Source: JAAYXS01 sp964550375 (GTDB lineage Bacteria > Planctomycetota > Phycisphaerae > UBA1845 > Fen-1342). From it: 64,000 nucleotides of DNA. The notes under the pieces were generated by a model that searched no databases, had not been told where the DNA came from, and saw only the letters and a program-made list of their open reading frames with translations. The stretch lies in the NCBI GenBank assembly GCA_964550375.1, contig CAZJYX010000005.1, positions 62,001 through 126,000 of the forward strand. Direction: 5' to 3'. The stretch's first letter is position 1. Every line of letters begins with the position of its first letter. This document shows positions 8,482 through 16,547 of the stretch, one piece after another. The translations under genes and the position numbers were made by a program.

Positions 8482-9357
8482 ATGCGGCCGCCGACGATCC
8501 CGTTCGAAACCACTTCGCTGACGCTGAGCGACGGCTACCGCGCCCACGTGCGGTTTTGGCGCCCCCGCCGCGCGCCGGCCCGGCTCGCCTACCTCTACCT
8601 GCATGGTATCCAGTCGCATGGCGGCTGGTTCGCATGGTCCGCCGCGACCCTGGCCAAAGCGAGCGGCGACCTCGTATTCCTGCCTGATCGCCGCGGCAGC
8701 GGCCGCAACCAGGCCGCGCGGGGCGACGTGCCGTCCGCCGATCGCTGGCTGGATGACATTGACGACTATTCCGCCTGGGTTGGGCGGGAGTTCGGCGTTG
8801 GCCGATTCGCCGTCGTCGGCGTGAGCTGGGGTGGGAAGCTGGCGGCGGCCTGGGCGCTGCGCCGTCCCGAGCACGTGGCGCGCCTGTTGCTTATTGCGCC
8901 CGGCCTGTTCCCGGCTGTTGACCTGCCGCCGGCTGCCAAGCTCCGCGTCGGACTGGCACTCCTGTTCCGGCCACGAGCCGCCTTCCCGATCCCCCTGGAT
9001 GATCCCGCCCTGTTCACGGACAACCCGGCCGGCCGCAAGTTCATCCACACCGATCCACGCAGGCTCACCCAGGTGACCGCGCGGTTCCTCTGGCACTCCC
9101 GGCGCGTCGACGCCGTTCTCCGGAAGGCGCCGGCCCAGTCACTTCTTGCGCCCGTCGCGCTGCTGCTGGCCGGCCGCGACAGGATCATTCGCAACGAGCC
9201 GACTGCCGCGTGGATTCGGCGTGTCGCGGCGCAACCGCCGGAGATCATTGAGTTTCCCGCAGCCGCCCACACACTGGAATTCGAGCCGGACGAGTTTGGA
9301 CTGGCCCAGTTCCTGCGGGGCTGGGCGGAGGGCGCCGGCCGAGTCTGGGCCCCATAA
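8482..9357 (+). CDS. Alpha/beta hydrolase (lysophospholipase-like)
   Basis: 291-residue serine hydrolase of the alpha/beta fold. The oxyanion-hole region is LYLHGIQSHGGW, the nucleophile elbow is GVSWGG, the acid is probably the Asp of LLAGRDRII, and the catalytic His is in AAAHTLEFE. There is no signal peptide. The size and the HGIQSHGGW motif resemble monoglyceride lipase/lysophospholipase relatives, but the substrate is unknown. It starts 9 bases after the ACT-domain gene and has no clear Shine-Dalgarno sequence, which suggests translational coupling. Confidence 0.85.
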   Translation: MRPPTIPFETTSLTLSDGYRAHVRFWRPRRAPARLAYLYLHGIQSHGGWFAWSAATLAKASGDLVFLPDRRGSGRNQAARGDVPSADRWLDDIDDYSAWVGREFGVGRFAVVGVSWGGKLAAAWALRRPEHVARLLLIAPGLFPAVDLPPAAKLRVGLALLFRPRAAFPIPLDDPALFTDNPAGRKFIHTDPRRLTQVTARFLWHSRRVDAVLRKAPAQSLLAPVALLLAGRDRIIRNEPTAAWIRRVAAQPPEIIEFPAAAHTLEFEPDEFGLAQFLRGWAEGAGRVWAP

Positions 9358-9528
9358 TTGGGCCCGTCGCCGCATCCGAAGCTTGCCGGCCAGGTATAAG
9401 GTGTTAGAATCCACTCGTCGTCGCAGCGCGGTCCGGCGGGGTATGCCTGAATTGCGGGCGTGGAAGGTGACGATGCCTCTATCTAGTGACCGCTTGGTCA
9501 GAGAGTCGTAGAAGTCCCGGAGCCACAA

Positions 9529-10413
9529 GTGAGGTCTGCTCGTCGCGGGTTACTCTATGGTGTCGCCGCCTTCCTGGCGGTCGCGCCGTTCGTAGTGTGG
9601 ATATCCTCGATCCTGACCCCTGATCGTTCCCAGGCGGTGGTCGTGCCGCTGGCGTTGACCAGCATAACCACGCCGCTGCGCGGCCGGGCCCTCGACGCGA
9701 CCGATGCATCTGATTCCCACCGGGCGCTTGGACAGCGCGATCCGCTCGCCCTGATGCGCCTGGGCTACGAACGCTGGCAGCGCGAAGTGCGCGACTATCG
9801 CTGCACACTGCTCAAGCAGGAGCGCATCGGGGGCGTGCTTTCGCCGGTCGAACGGGTTGAGGTGCGCTTCCGCAAATCGCCCGAGGCCATCTACATGATT
9901 TGGCGGGAGAACCCGACGCAGGTGAAACGGGCGCTGTTCCGTGGAGATGACCCCGCTTATGTCGATGAGAACGGCAACGAGCTGGCCCGGGTCGAGCCGG
10001 CCGGCGCCGTGATCAACATCTTCGTCAAGAACATCCTGATGCCCATCAAGGGCGAGCGGGCCCGCTCCGTCAGCCGTCGTACCATTGACGAATGCAGCTT
10101 TGGCGCGGTGTTCGAGCTGTTCGAGCAGTACAGCGAGCGCGCCCGCAATGCCGGCGTGCTGGACGTGCGCTTGCGCGGCACCGGCGAGGTCGGCGGCCGT
10201 CCGACGTATGTCATCGAGCGGCACCTGCCGTATAGCGGTGAAGGCGGCCGCTTTCCCGATGCGCTGCTGATCATGCATCTCGACCAGGAATGGTTGCTCC
10301 CCGTTGCCGTGGAGTCGTTTGCTGATCCGGACGGCGCCGAACTGCTCGGCCGCTACGTCTTCAAGGACATCGAGCGCAATCCCGGCCTGACCGACCAGGA
10401 CTTTGAGTTTTAG
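9529..10413 (+). CDS. DUF1571 family protein
   Basis: 294 residues with an N-terminal hydrophobic segment (GLLYGVAAFLAVAPFVVWISS) that is probably a signal anchor, then a soluble domain of the DUF1571 type. Typical features are VRDYRCTLLKQERIGG, VEVRFRKSPEAIYMIW and YVFKDIERNPGLTDQDF near the end. The family is common in planctomycetes and resembles LolA-like envelope proteins; its function is unknown. The start is a GTG at 9529 with GGAG upstream. It stands alone between an alpha/beta hydrolase on the same strand and a convergent transporter operon. Confidence 0.8.
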   Translation: MRSARRGLLYGVAAFLAVAPFVVWISSILTPDRSQAVVVPLALTSITTPLRGRALDATDASDSHRALGQRDPLALMRLGYERWQREVRDYRCTLLKQERIGGVLSPVERVEVRFRKSPEAIYMIWRENPTQVKRALFRGDDPAYVDENGNELARVEPAGAVINIFVKNILMPIKGERARSVSRRTIDECSFGAVFELFEQYSERARNAGVLDVRLRGTGEVGGRPTYVIERHLPYSGEGGRFPDALLIMHLDQEWLLPVAVESFADPDGAELLGRYVFKDIERNPGLTDQDFEF

Positions 10414-10573
10414 CAATTCGCCGCAGAAGCAGCGTTGGCCCTGAGCCTGCCCGCCGTGGCGGGTGGCGCCGTTAAACGCGGAACACGCCTGGAAATCGCA
10501 CTTCTGCGATCACGGCCACACTCCCCGTCGCGTTCTGCGGCCGCCTGTCAGGCTCGTCACCCTACGCCTACGA

Positions 10574-11335
10574 TTACAGTGCAGCCTTCCCAGCATCGTG
10601 CTGAAGGCGCAGGGGCAGTTCGAGGCCGGCCTGTTCCAGCAGGCTGGCGTCGGTGAGGATTTCTCGGGCGGGGCCGTCATGAGCGATCTTGCCGGCGGAT
10701 AGGACGACGGCGCGGTGGCAGGTTTCCCAGGCGAGGTCGAGGTCGTGGGTGGCGACGACGAGCGTGGTGGTAAGCGCGGCGAGCAGGTTAATGAGCCGGC
10801 GGCGGTTGCGCGGGTCGAGGGCGGTACCGGGCTCGTCCAGGACCAGCAGTTGGGGGTCATAGCTGAGCACGGTGGCGAGGGCGACGAGGCGTTTCTCGCC
10901 GCTGGAGAGGCGTTGGGGGACGCGGTGCTCGAAGCCGGGCAGACCGACCTGCGCCAGGGCGCGCTGGACGCGGGCGGCGACATTGGCCAGCGGCAGGCCC
11001 AGGTGCAAGGGTCCGAAGGCGACGTCTTCGAGGACGGTTGGGGAGAAGAGCTGGTCGTTGGGGTCTTGGAAGACGAAGCCGACTAGCCGGCGAACGGCGG
11101 GGAAGTTCGCGGGGATTACGTCGTGACCCAAGATCCACAGCCGGCCGCCGGTGGGGCGCAGCAGGCCGTTGAAATGGCGCAGCAGCGTGCTTTTGCCGGC
11201 GCCGTTGGGGCCGATAATGGCGACCCGTTGGCCGACCTCAATCTGTAAATCAACGCCGCCTAGGGCGTCCTGGCCGTCGGGGTAGCGATGCTGCAGGCCG
11301 GCGACACGAACGGCGGGTCTGGCGGGCGGCGGCAT
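10574..11335 (-). CDS. cbiO: Cobalt/nickel ECF transporter ATP-binding subunit
   Basis: 253-residue ATPase that powers energy-coupling-factor uptake of Co2+ or Ni2+. It has Walker A GPNGAGKST, the Q-loop region GFVFQDPNDQLFS (typical of the CbiO/EcfA branch), the signature LSSGEKRLV, Walker B LLVLDEPGTALD and the switch His in ATHDLD. It is the last gene of a three-gene operon: its ATG begins one base after the cbiQ stop codon, so translation is probably coupled. Only one ATPase gene is present, so it should act as a homodimer. Confidence 0.93.
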   Translation of the reverse strand: MPPPARPAVRVAGLQHRYPDGQDALGGVDLQIEVGQRVAIIGPNGAGKSTLLRHFNGLLRPTGGRLWILGHDVIPANFPAVRRLVGFVFQDPNDQLFSPTVLEDVAFGPLHLGLPLANVAARVQRALAQVGLPGFEHRVPQRLSSGEKRLVALATVLSYDPQLLVLDEPGTALDPRNRRRLINLLAALTTTLVVATHDLDLAWETCHRAVVLSAGKIAHDGPAREILTDASLLEQAGLELPLRLQHDAGKAAL

Positions 11336-11336
11336 G

Positions 11337-12098
11337 TCAGGCTCCGAGAGTCAGGCGGCAGGCGAGGACGCCGCCGCAGAAGGTGACGCCGGCCAGAATG
11401 TCGTGCCGGTGGAAGTGTGGGGTGTGCAGGCCGCGTAGTTCGCCGGTGTAGCCGCGGGCGGCCATGGCGTCGGCGACCTGTTCGGCGCGGTCGTGCGCGC
11501 GGAGGAAGAGGACGCCGATGACATGCGCGCCGCTGCGCAGCCGGCCGGGGCCGCGCGGGCCGATCGTGCGGGCCGTGCGGGCATCAATGAGGCGGTGAAG
11601 TTCCGGGCGCAGCACGTCTAGGTAGCGCAACATGAAGGCGAGCAGGCCGACGAAGATGGCCGGCAGGCCGACGCCGCGCAGGCCGACCAGAAGTTGGTCG
11701 CGGCGCGTGCTGGCCCAGAGCAGGGCGACGGCGGCCAGGCAAAGTGTGGCGGCGGAACCGACGCGGATGGCGGCGTCGAGGCCGGGGCGGGTGATGGTGA
11801 GGAAGCCGAGCCGCCCAATCGGTTCGCCGGGCTGCAGGAATGGGAGGAAGAGGCAGATGCCCAGGATGGCGGGCAGCGCGGGCAGAAGTCGCCGGACGAA
11901 GCGGCCGGCGAGTCGGGCGTTGGTGACGAGCAGCAGGGCGAGAATCGCGACGTTGGCCACAAGCAGCGGCCAGCGCTGCGGCGGGGCGGTGACGATGCAG
12001 AGGGCCCAGGCGGCGACGCAGATGAGCTTAACGCGCGGCTCCAGGCGTTCCAGGAGCGCGGGCGGCGTCTCAGTCAGGATCAGCGTCTTCTCATGCAC
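11337..12098 (-). CDS. cbiQ: Cobalt/nickel ECF transporter transmembrane subunit
   Basis: 253-residue T-component with about five hydrophobic helices. The cytoplasmic coupling signature is seen as LIDARTARTIG and AMAARGYTGE (the Ala-Arg-Gly motifs that contact the ATPase). The gene starts with a GTG five bases after the stop of the CbiM-type gene and ends one base before cbiO. Assignment to CbiQ rather than another EcfT rests on the neighbouring CbiM-type substrate subunit. Confidence 0.9.
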   Translation of the reverse strand: MHEKTLILTETPPALLERLEPRVKLICVAAWALCIVTAPPQRWPLLVANVAILALLLVTNARLAGRFVRRLLPALPAILGICLFLPFLQPGEPIGRLGFLTITRPGLDAAIRVGSAATLCLAAVALLWASTRRDQLLVGLRGVGLPAIFVGLLAFMLRYLDVLRPELHRLIDARTARTIGPRGPGRLRSGAHVIGVLFLRAHDRAEQVADAMAARGYTGELRGLHTPHFHRHDILAGVTFCGGVLACRLTLGA

Positions 12099-12103
12099 GG
12101 GGG

Positions 12104-13435
12104 CTACGTCGAGTTGTGGTCGGGCAACGCGGATTGCTGGGCGAGCGCACGGGCCAGCCGACCGGGGCGGACGAGGAGTCGTCCGACGGCGAAGGATGCC
12201 AGGAACATGACGATGGTGCCGATAGCGCCGGCCAGGCTGGTGCTAATAAGGCCGTCTATGCCGGGGACGGTGTAGTCCGGGAGCAGCGCGACCATTGGCT
12301 CGCTGGCGCCCGGGAGCGTGGTGCTGACGGGCGGCAGCGTCAGGTCGCGGGATTGGTCCGCGCGGCGGATAGACACTTGAAGGGGCTGGTCGGCAGCGTC
12401 CTCGAGGGCGGCCTCAGCGTCGGCGAGCGTGATTATGGGTTGGCCGGCGATGCGCTCGATGACATCGCCGCGGGTTACACCGGCCGACAGTAGGTTGTAT
12501 TGGTGGATGGCCGTAACGCGGTTGGCGACGGTTCCCAGGCGTACGCCGAGGGGATAGGCCGGGAGCGTGAGGAGGGTCCCGTCGTCGGCCAGAAGCGACT
12601 CTTCGGCCACGAAGCCGTGCTCGGCGCCGACGAATTCGAGTCCGTCGGGATGGTCCCAAAGGCTCGGCAAGAGCGACAGGAACAGGGCGACGCAGAGGGC
12701 GGCGGAGAGGCCGAACGCAACGGTGGCGCGGCCGGGGCGGAACTGTTCGGGCCCGGGGCGGCGATCGTAGATCAGCTCAGGCCTTGTCTTAAGGACGAAA
12801 GCGACGACGAAGGCAGTTATGACGGCCTCGCCGACGCCGATGAGGGCGTGCACGCCGACGAGCGGCAGCAGCACGTGATTGAGGGCGGCGGTGCCGGAGG
12901 CGGCCAGTTGCAGGCTCACGACGATGCTGGCGAGGACGACGGCGCTCCAGGCGGCAAAGAAGGCGGCGGCGACGACGCGGGCCGGCTTGTGCACGGCGCC
13001 GGCCAGGGCGGCGCGGTAGATGTAGTAGCCGAAGAACGTGCCGGTGACGCCCATGTTGAAGATGTTGGGGCCGACCGTGATGAGGCCGCCATCGCCGAGC
13101 AGGGCCTGAAAGAAGACGACGGCGGCGAGCACGAGCGTGGCGGCCCAGGGGCCGAGGAGCACGGCGGCCAGTACCCCGCCGAGGAGATGCCCGGTGGTGC
13201 CGGCCGCGATGGGGAAGTTCACCATTTGGCCGGCGAAGACGAAGGCGGCCATTATGCCCATGACGGGGACGAGACGGTGGTCTTGTTGACGCCTGAGTTG
13301 GACGACCGCGGCCGCGAGCAGGAGCACGACGGCGGCGGCGAAGAGCAGGTTCACGGGGAGGCTGAAAAGGCCGTCGGGAGCGTGCAGCGCAAGCAGCATG
13401 GCGTTGGCGTCCAGTAGCAAGGTGGCAGATGACAA
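12104..13435 (-). CDS. cbiM: CbiM-type metal-binding subunit with PDGLE region split by a PDZ-like domain
   Basis: 443-residue substrate-specificity subunit for Co2+/Ni2+ uptake. The CbiM domain has the N-terminal HAPDG motif (18-22), the TTGHLLGG loop with His83 and GPNIFNMG (122-129). The C-terminal CbiN-like part starts at HPDGLEF (262-268) and resumes at PDYTVPG (386-392) before the final helix (~398-420). Between these, residues ~294-370 read as a PDZ domain (LLSAGVTRGDVIERIAGQPI), which is unusual. The start is a TTG with GGAG 7 bases upstream. The metal-binding N-terminus normally begins Met-His; here the His is preceded by Leu17 and 16 further residues, so leader processing may be needed. 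First gene of cbiMQO; no riboswitch was recognised upstream. Confidence 0.88.
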   Translation of the reverse strand: MSSATLLLDANAMLLALHAPDGLFSLPVNLLFAAAVVLLLAAAVVQLRRQQDHRLVPVMGIMAAFVFAGQMVNFPIAAGTTGHLLGGVLAAVLLGPWAATLVLAAVVFFQALLGDGGLITVGPNIFNMGVTGTFFGYYIYRAALAGAVHKPARVVAAAFFAAWSAVVLASIVVSLQLAASGTAALNHVLLPLVGVHALIGVGEAVITAFVVAFVLKTRPELIYDRRPGPEQFRPGRATVAFGLSAALCVALFLSLLPSLWDHPDGLEFVGAEHGFVAEESLLADDGTLLTLPAYPLGVRLGTVANRVTAIHQYNLLSAGVTRGDVIERIAGQPIITLADAEAALEDAADQPLQVSIRRADQSRDLTLPPVSTTLPGASEPMVALLPDYTVPGIDGLISTSLAGAIGTIVMFLASFAVGRLLVRPGRLARALAQQSALPDHNST

Positions 13436-13558
13436 GGTTCGGCTCCGGGTAGCGCTGTCCGCCGAGGCGGAAAGCCTAACCTACGATTTTAACGATCGTA
13501 ATACCAGCCGGCCAGAACAATTCCGGCCGACATGGCGGCGGCGTGCGGTCGGGGCCTC
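13436..13558 (-). promoter_or_regulatory. Probable promoter region of the cbiMQO-like operon with an inverted repeat
   Basis: The 123 bases upstream of the operon contain ACGAT-N7-ATCGT on the minus strand, with an AT-rich centre (GTTAAAAT). That could be an operator or overlap the -10 box. No cobalamin or NiCo riboswitch core was recognised. The assignment rests on position and symmetry only. Confidence 0.3.
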
Positions 13559-16411
13559 TCAGACGCCGATGTCCAGTAGTACCCGCAGGGCCTCGGTTTC
13601 CGTGGCCCGCTCGCGGAAGCGAATGAAGCCGACGGGGCGCAGGCCGTCGGGGGCGTCCGTGAGCTGCTCTGAGGTCGAGTAGTCGACCGGAATCGGCACA
13701 CCGGGGACGAACGTAATGCTCGACGAGCCGTCGTACTTGACGGCGACCGATACGGGGTTGGCGAACAGTTGGTCGATCTTGACGGTAATGGGCGTTTTGC
13801 GCTGATCATCGACGAGGGCGAAGCCGCCGGTGATCTGGACCGTGAGTGCCGTCTTGCCGCGCGTGTTGACGGTGGCGGTGAAGATGCGGCCGTCGAAGGC
13901 GCCCGAGTGCAGCGACTCGCCGTCGCCGTCCTTGACCATGACGCCGATGTCAGTAACGCGGGCGTAGTTGCTGGGGGTCATCTCCAGGTGCAGACGCACG
14001 CGGTTGAAGCGTTGGTCGAGCTTGACGGAGTAGGTCAACTGATCCTGCAGGCCCTTGAACTCGTCCTCCTTGTGCAGCCGGTAGCCCTCAATCTGGCCGT
14101 CGGCCGTGGCGGACAGCGGCTCCTCGTACATGTTGGTGCCGATGAGCTCGCCGGCGGGTTTAGCGCGACTGCCGGTTGTGATTTCCGGCGGGTCGGCATG
14201 GAGGCCGAAAAAGCGGACGTCGAGGTCGTAGGGCCAGCTTTCGTCGGGGCGACTGGCGAGGATCGGCAATTCCCAGACGCCCGGGGTCAGGTCGCTGGCA
14301 ATGGTGCGCTCGACGTGGCGCACACCCTCGTCGGTATCGAGCCGGGCGCCGCGGTCGCGGAACTGCTTGCCGCGCGGGTCGAAGAGGTAGTGGATGCCGG
14401 CCTTGCTGCGCTGGCCTTCGGGGGCGGAGAGGCGCAGATGCATGGCGGAAGCGCCGGGCGGGACGGCGAGGAAGTAGCGGTTGGGCGTCCAGCCGTGCAC
14501 GACCTGGTTCTTGAAGGAGCGGCTGTAGCTGTCGGCCGCGCTGAACCGGTACGGCACGATGACAGTGTTGACCAGGCGCAGGGCGACCAGGCCGTCGCTG
14601 AGCGCGTCGACCGTGCCGACGTGCAGGCCGGGCTCGGTCAGGCCGGCGGGATCGTACTCGACGAAGACGCTGGCGGATTGCCCACTGCGCAGATAGAAGC
14701 TCTCCTGCGTGACGCGGCACCAGGGGGTGTTGGAGCGCAGCTCGTACTTGCGCGTGAAAGCGGTGCGCGCCGTCGCGTCGGTCAGCGGCGCAAAGACCGG
14801 CGTAATGGTGAAGGTCTGGCGGCGGTCGTCGGGGTACCAGGTGCTGCGCCAGTAGGCGGTGCGGGCCTGGCCGGCGAAGCCATGCGGGCAGGACGTCGAG
14901 ACGTCGTAGGAGATAATCGGGTCGTCCTCGGCGGCGGCGATGAGCTGGTCGAGGATCTCCGCCGCCCGCCGCAGGTCGGGCACACCCCAGCCGGCATCGA
15001 GCTGGGTGGCGCCGGGCGCCGGCTGGGCAGCCAGCCACAGGGCCCGCCGGACGTCGCAGGCGCGGACCTGCGTGTCGGGGTGCTGTTGCTGAGCATGGCT
15101 GATGAGGATGGCGCACAGTCCGGCGGCGTAGGGGCTGGCCATGCTGGTGCCGGCCCAGAAGTCGCCGCGCGTGACGTGGCGGGGCACGGTTGACGTGCAC
15201 CAGCCGGGGGCGGCGATGTCGGGCTTGTCCAACTCGCCGCCGCGCGAGCTGAAGGCGGTCACGACAGCCTGGTCAAGGCTCCAGCCAGGGACGTCGCGGG
15301 CGGTGTCGGCAGCCATGAGGGCGGCGACGGCGATGCAGTCGCTGGCGGCCGAAGGCGTGCCAACGGTGGAAAGGCCGGGGCCGGAGTTCCCGGCGGACGT
15401 GCAATAGATCAGGTACGGGTTCTGCCGGAGGAAGCCGTCGACGAACTGGTCGATGTCGGAGTTACCCTCGATCTCGGAATCGACCCCGTAAGACAGGTTG
15501 CAGACGACCTGGACGTTGTGCTCGCGGGCGTAGCGTGCGGCGTAGCGGAGGGCCTCTTTCTTGCTGCCGGTGACGCTGATGCCGCCGAGGGCGCCTTTGC
15601 CGATCTTGAGACTGATGACGTGGGCGCCGGGGGCGACGCCGTTGAAGCCGGGCTGGTTGTTTATCTCGTAGCCGGCGGCGATGCCGGCGACATGCGTGCC
15701 GTGGGCGCCTTCGTCGAAGCAGATAACGACCTTGGACTGGCGGAGGAAGATATTGACGGAGAACGTCAGCGGCTCGATCTGCGACTCGGGGGCTTTGCGA
15801 TGCAGGGTAAACGTGTCGTAGTTGAGGCGGTAGTTGCGCAGCGGCTGCTCGTCGGTGAAGCTGCGGTCGAGGTTGGTATCGATGAAGCAGAGGGCCTGGT
15901 CGTCGCCGTCGCCCGCCAGGGCGGTGACGAGCACGGGGAACTCGTCGTCGGTCTGGCCGTTGTCGTTGAGGTCGGGGGTGCCGGAGTTGGCGAATTTCTT
16001 TTCTTTGAAGAGCCCGAACCACCAGAAGCGCTCTTCGTCGGCGGGGGGTAGTGGCGGCGGCTGGTACTCGATGGGCACGCCGTCGTCGTCGTGGCGGATG
16101 AGGAGGCCGGTTTCCGCGTCGAGGCGTATGCGGAGGAGTTCGACGTCGCCGTCGCCGGTGAAGTCCTGGATGTCGATGACCTTGACGCTGCCGTCGGGCA
16201 TGCGGGTGAGGCCGGGGATGCCGGGATCGACGCCGGTGTCCATGACGGCGATAACGACGCCGCGGCCGTCGCTGTTAGGGTTGGCCTTGAGGAAGGCGTC
16301 AACCTGGCAGGTGGAGAGTGAGAGCTGGGTCCAGCCGGGCTCGCCGGCGCCGAGGGAACAGGCGACGCAGCAAGTGGTGACGATGATGGCGAGGAGAGAT
16401 AGTCTGCGCAT
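13559..16411 (-). CDS. Secreted subtilisin-family peptidase, tripeptidyl-peptidase-II-like
   Basis: 950-residue S8 serine protease. The ATG at 16411 follows GGAGG at 7 bases and opens a signal peptide (MRRLSLLAIIVTTCCVACSL). The catalytic residues are D58 (AVMDTGVDPG), H237 (GAHGTHVAG), N342 (SAGNSGPG) and S423 (GTSMASPYAAG). The ~180-residue gap between Asp and His is the hallmark of tripeptidyl peptidase II, and within it CFIDTNLDRSF-x-DEQ parallels a conserved TPPII segment. A long beta-rich C-terminal region follows (e.g. YSVKLDQRFNRVRLHLEMTP). TPPII is best known as a eukaryotic cytosolic giant protease; this form appears to be exported. It lies upstream of the cbiMQO operon with a 123-base gap. 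Confidence 0.9.
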   Translation of the reverse strand: MRRLSLLAIIVTTCCVACSLGAGEPGWTQLSLSTCQVDAFLKANPNSDGRGVVIAVMDTGVDPGIPGLTRMPDGSVKVIDIQDFTGDGDVELLRIRLDAETGLLIRHDDDGVPIEYQPPPLPPADEERFWWFGLFKEKKFANSGTPDLNDNGQTDDEFPVLVTALAGDGDDQALCFIDTNLDRSFTDEQPLRNYRLNYDTFTLHRKAPESQIEPLTFSVNIFLRQSKVVICFDEGAHGTHVAGIAAGYEINNQPGFNGVAPGAHVISLKIGKGALGGISVTGSKKEALRYAARYAREHNVQVVCNLSYGVDSEIEGNSDIDQFVDGFLRQNPYLIYCTSAGNSGPGLSTVGTPSAASDCIAVAALMAADTARDVPGWSLDQAVVTAFSSRGGELDKPDIAAPGWCTSTVPRHVTRGDFWAGTSMASPYAAGLCAILISHAQQQHPDTQVRACDVRRALWLAAQPAPGATQLDAGWGVPDLRRAAEILDQLIAAAEDDPIISYDVSTSCPHGFAGQARTAYWRSTWYPDDRRQTFTITPVFAPLTDATARTAFTRKYELRSNTPWCRVTQESFYLRSGQSASVFVEYDPAGLTEPGLHVGTVDALSDGLVALRLVNTVIVPYRFSAADSYSRSFKNQVVHGWTPNRYFLAVPPGASAMHLRLSAPEGQRSKAGIHYLFDPRGKQFRDRGARLDTDEGVRHVERTIASDLTPGVWELPILASRPDESWPYDLDVRFFGLHADPPEITTGSRAKPAGELIGTNMYEEPLSATADGQIEGYRLHKEDEFKGLQDQLTYSVKLDQRFNRVRLHLEMTPSNYARVTDIGVMVKDGDGESLHSGAFDGRIFTATVNTRGKTALTVQITGGFALVDDQRKTPITVKIDQLFANPVSVAVKYDGSSSITFVPGVPIPVDYSTSEQLTDAPDGLRPVGFIRFRERATETEALRVLLDIGV

Positions 16412-16547
16412 CTTGGTGCCTCCGGGGGTCAGGTCGCGGTTGGTTGCCAGTGGGCGAGACTGTAACGCAGGCGAGCTGGATAGCCAACTGGCGCGCGGGT
16501 AGTGTGCGCGGTCCGGGGCCGGTCGGCGTATCTCCGAGGAGTGGATT

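Noticed and set aside
12500..13417. 305-codon open frame on the plus strand, Gly/Glu/Asp-rich
   Set aside because: Antisense to the CbiM-type gene; composition reflects the complementary codons of a hydrophobic protein.
13436..13558. Cobalamin or NiCo riboswitch before the metal importer operon
   Set aside because: The gap is only 123 bases and none of the conserved riboswitch cores was recognised.
13769..15193. 474-codon open frame on the plus strand
   Set aside because: Antisense to the TPPII-like subtilase, which carries all four catalytic motifs.
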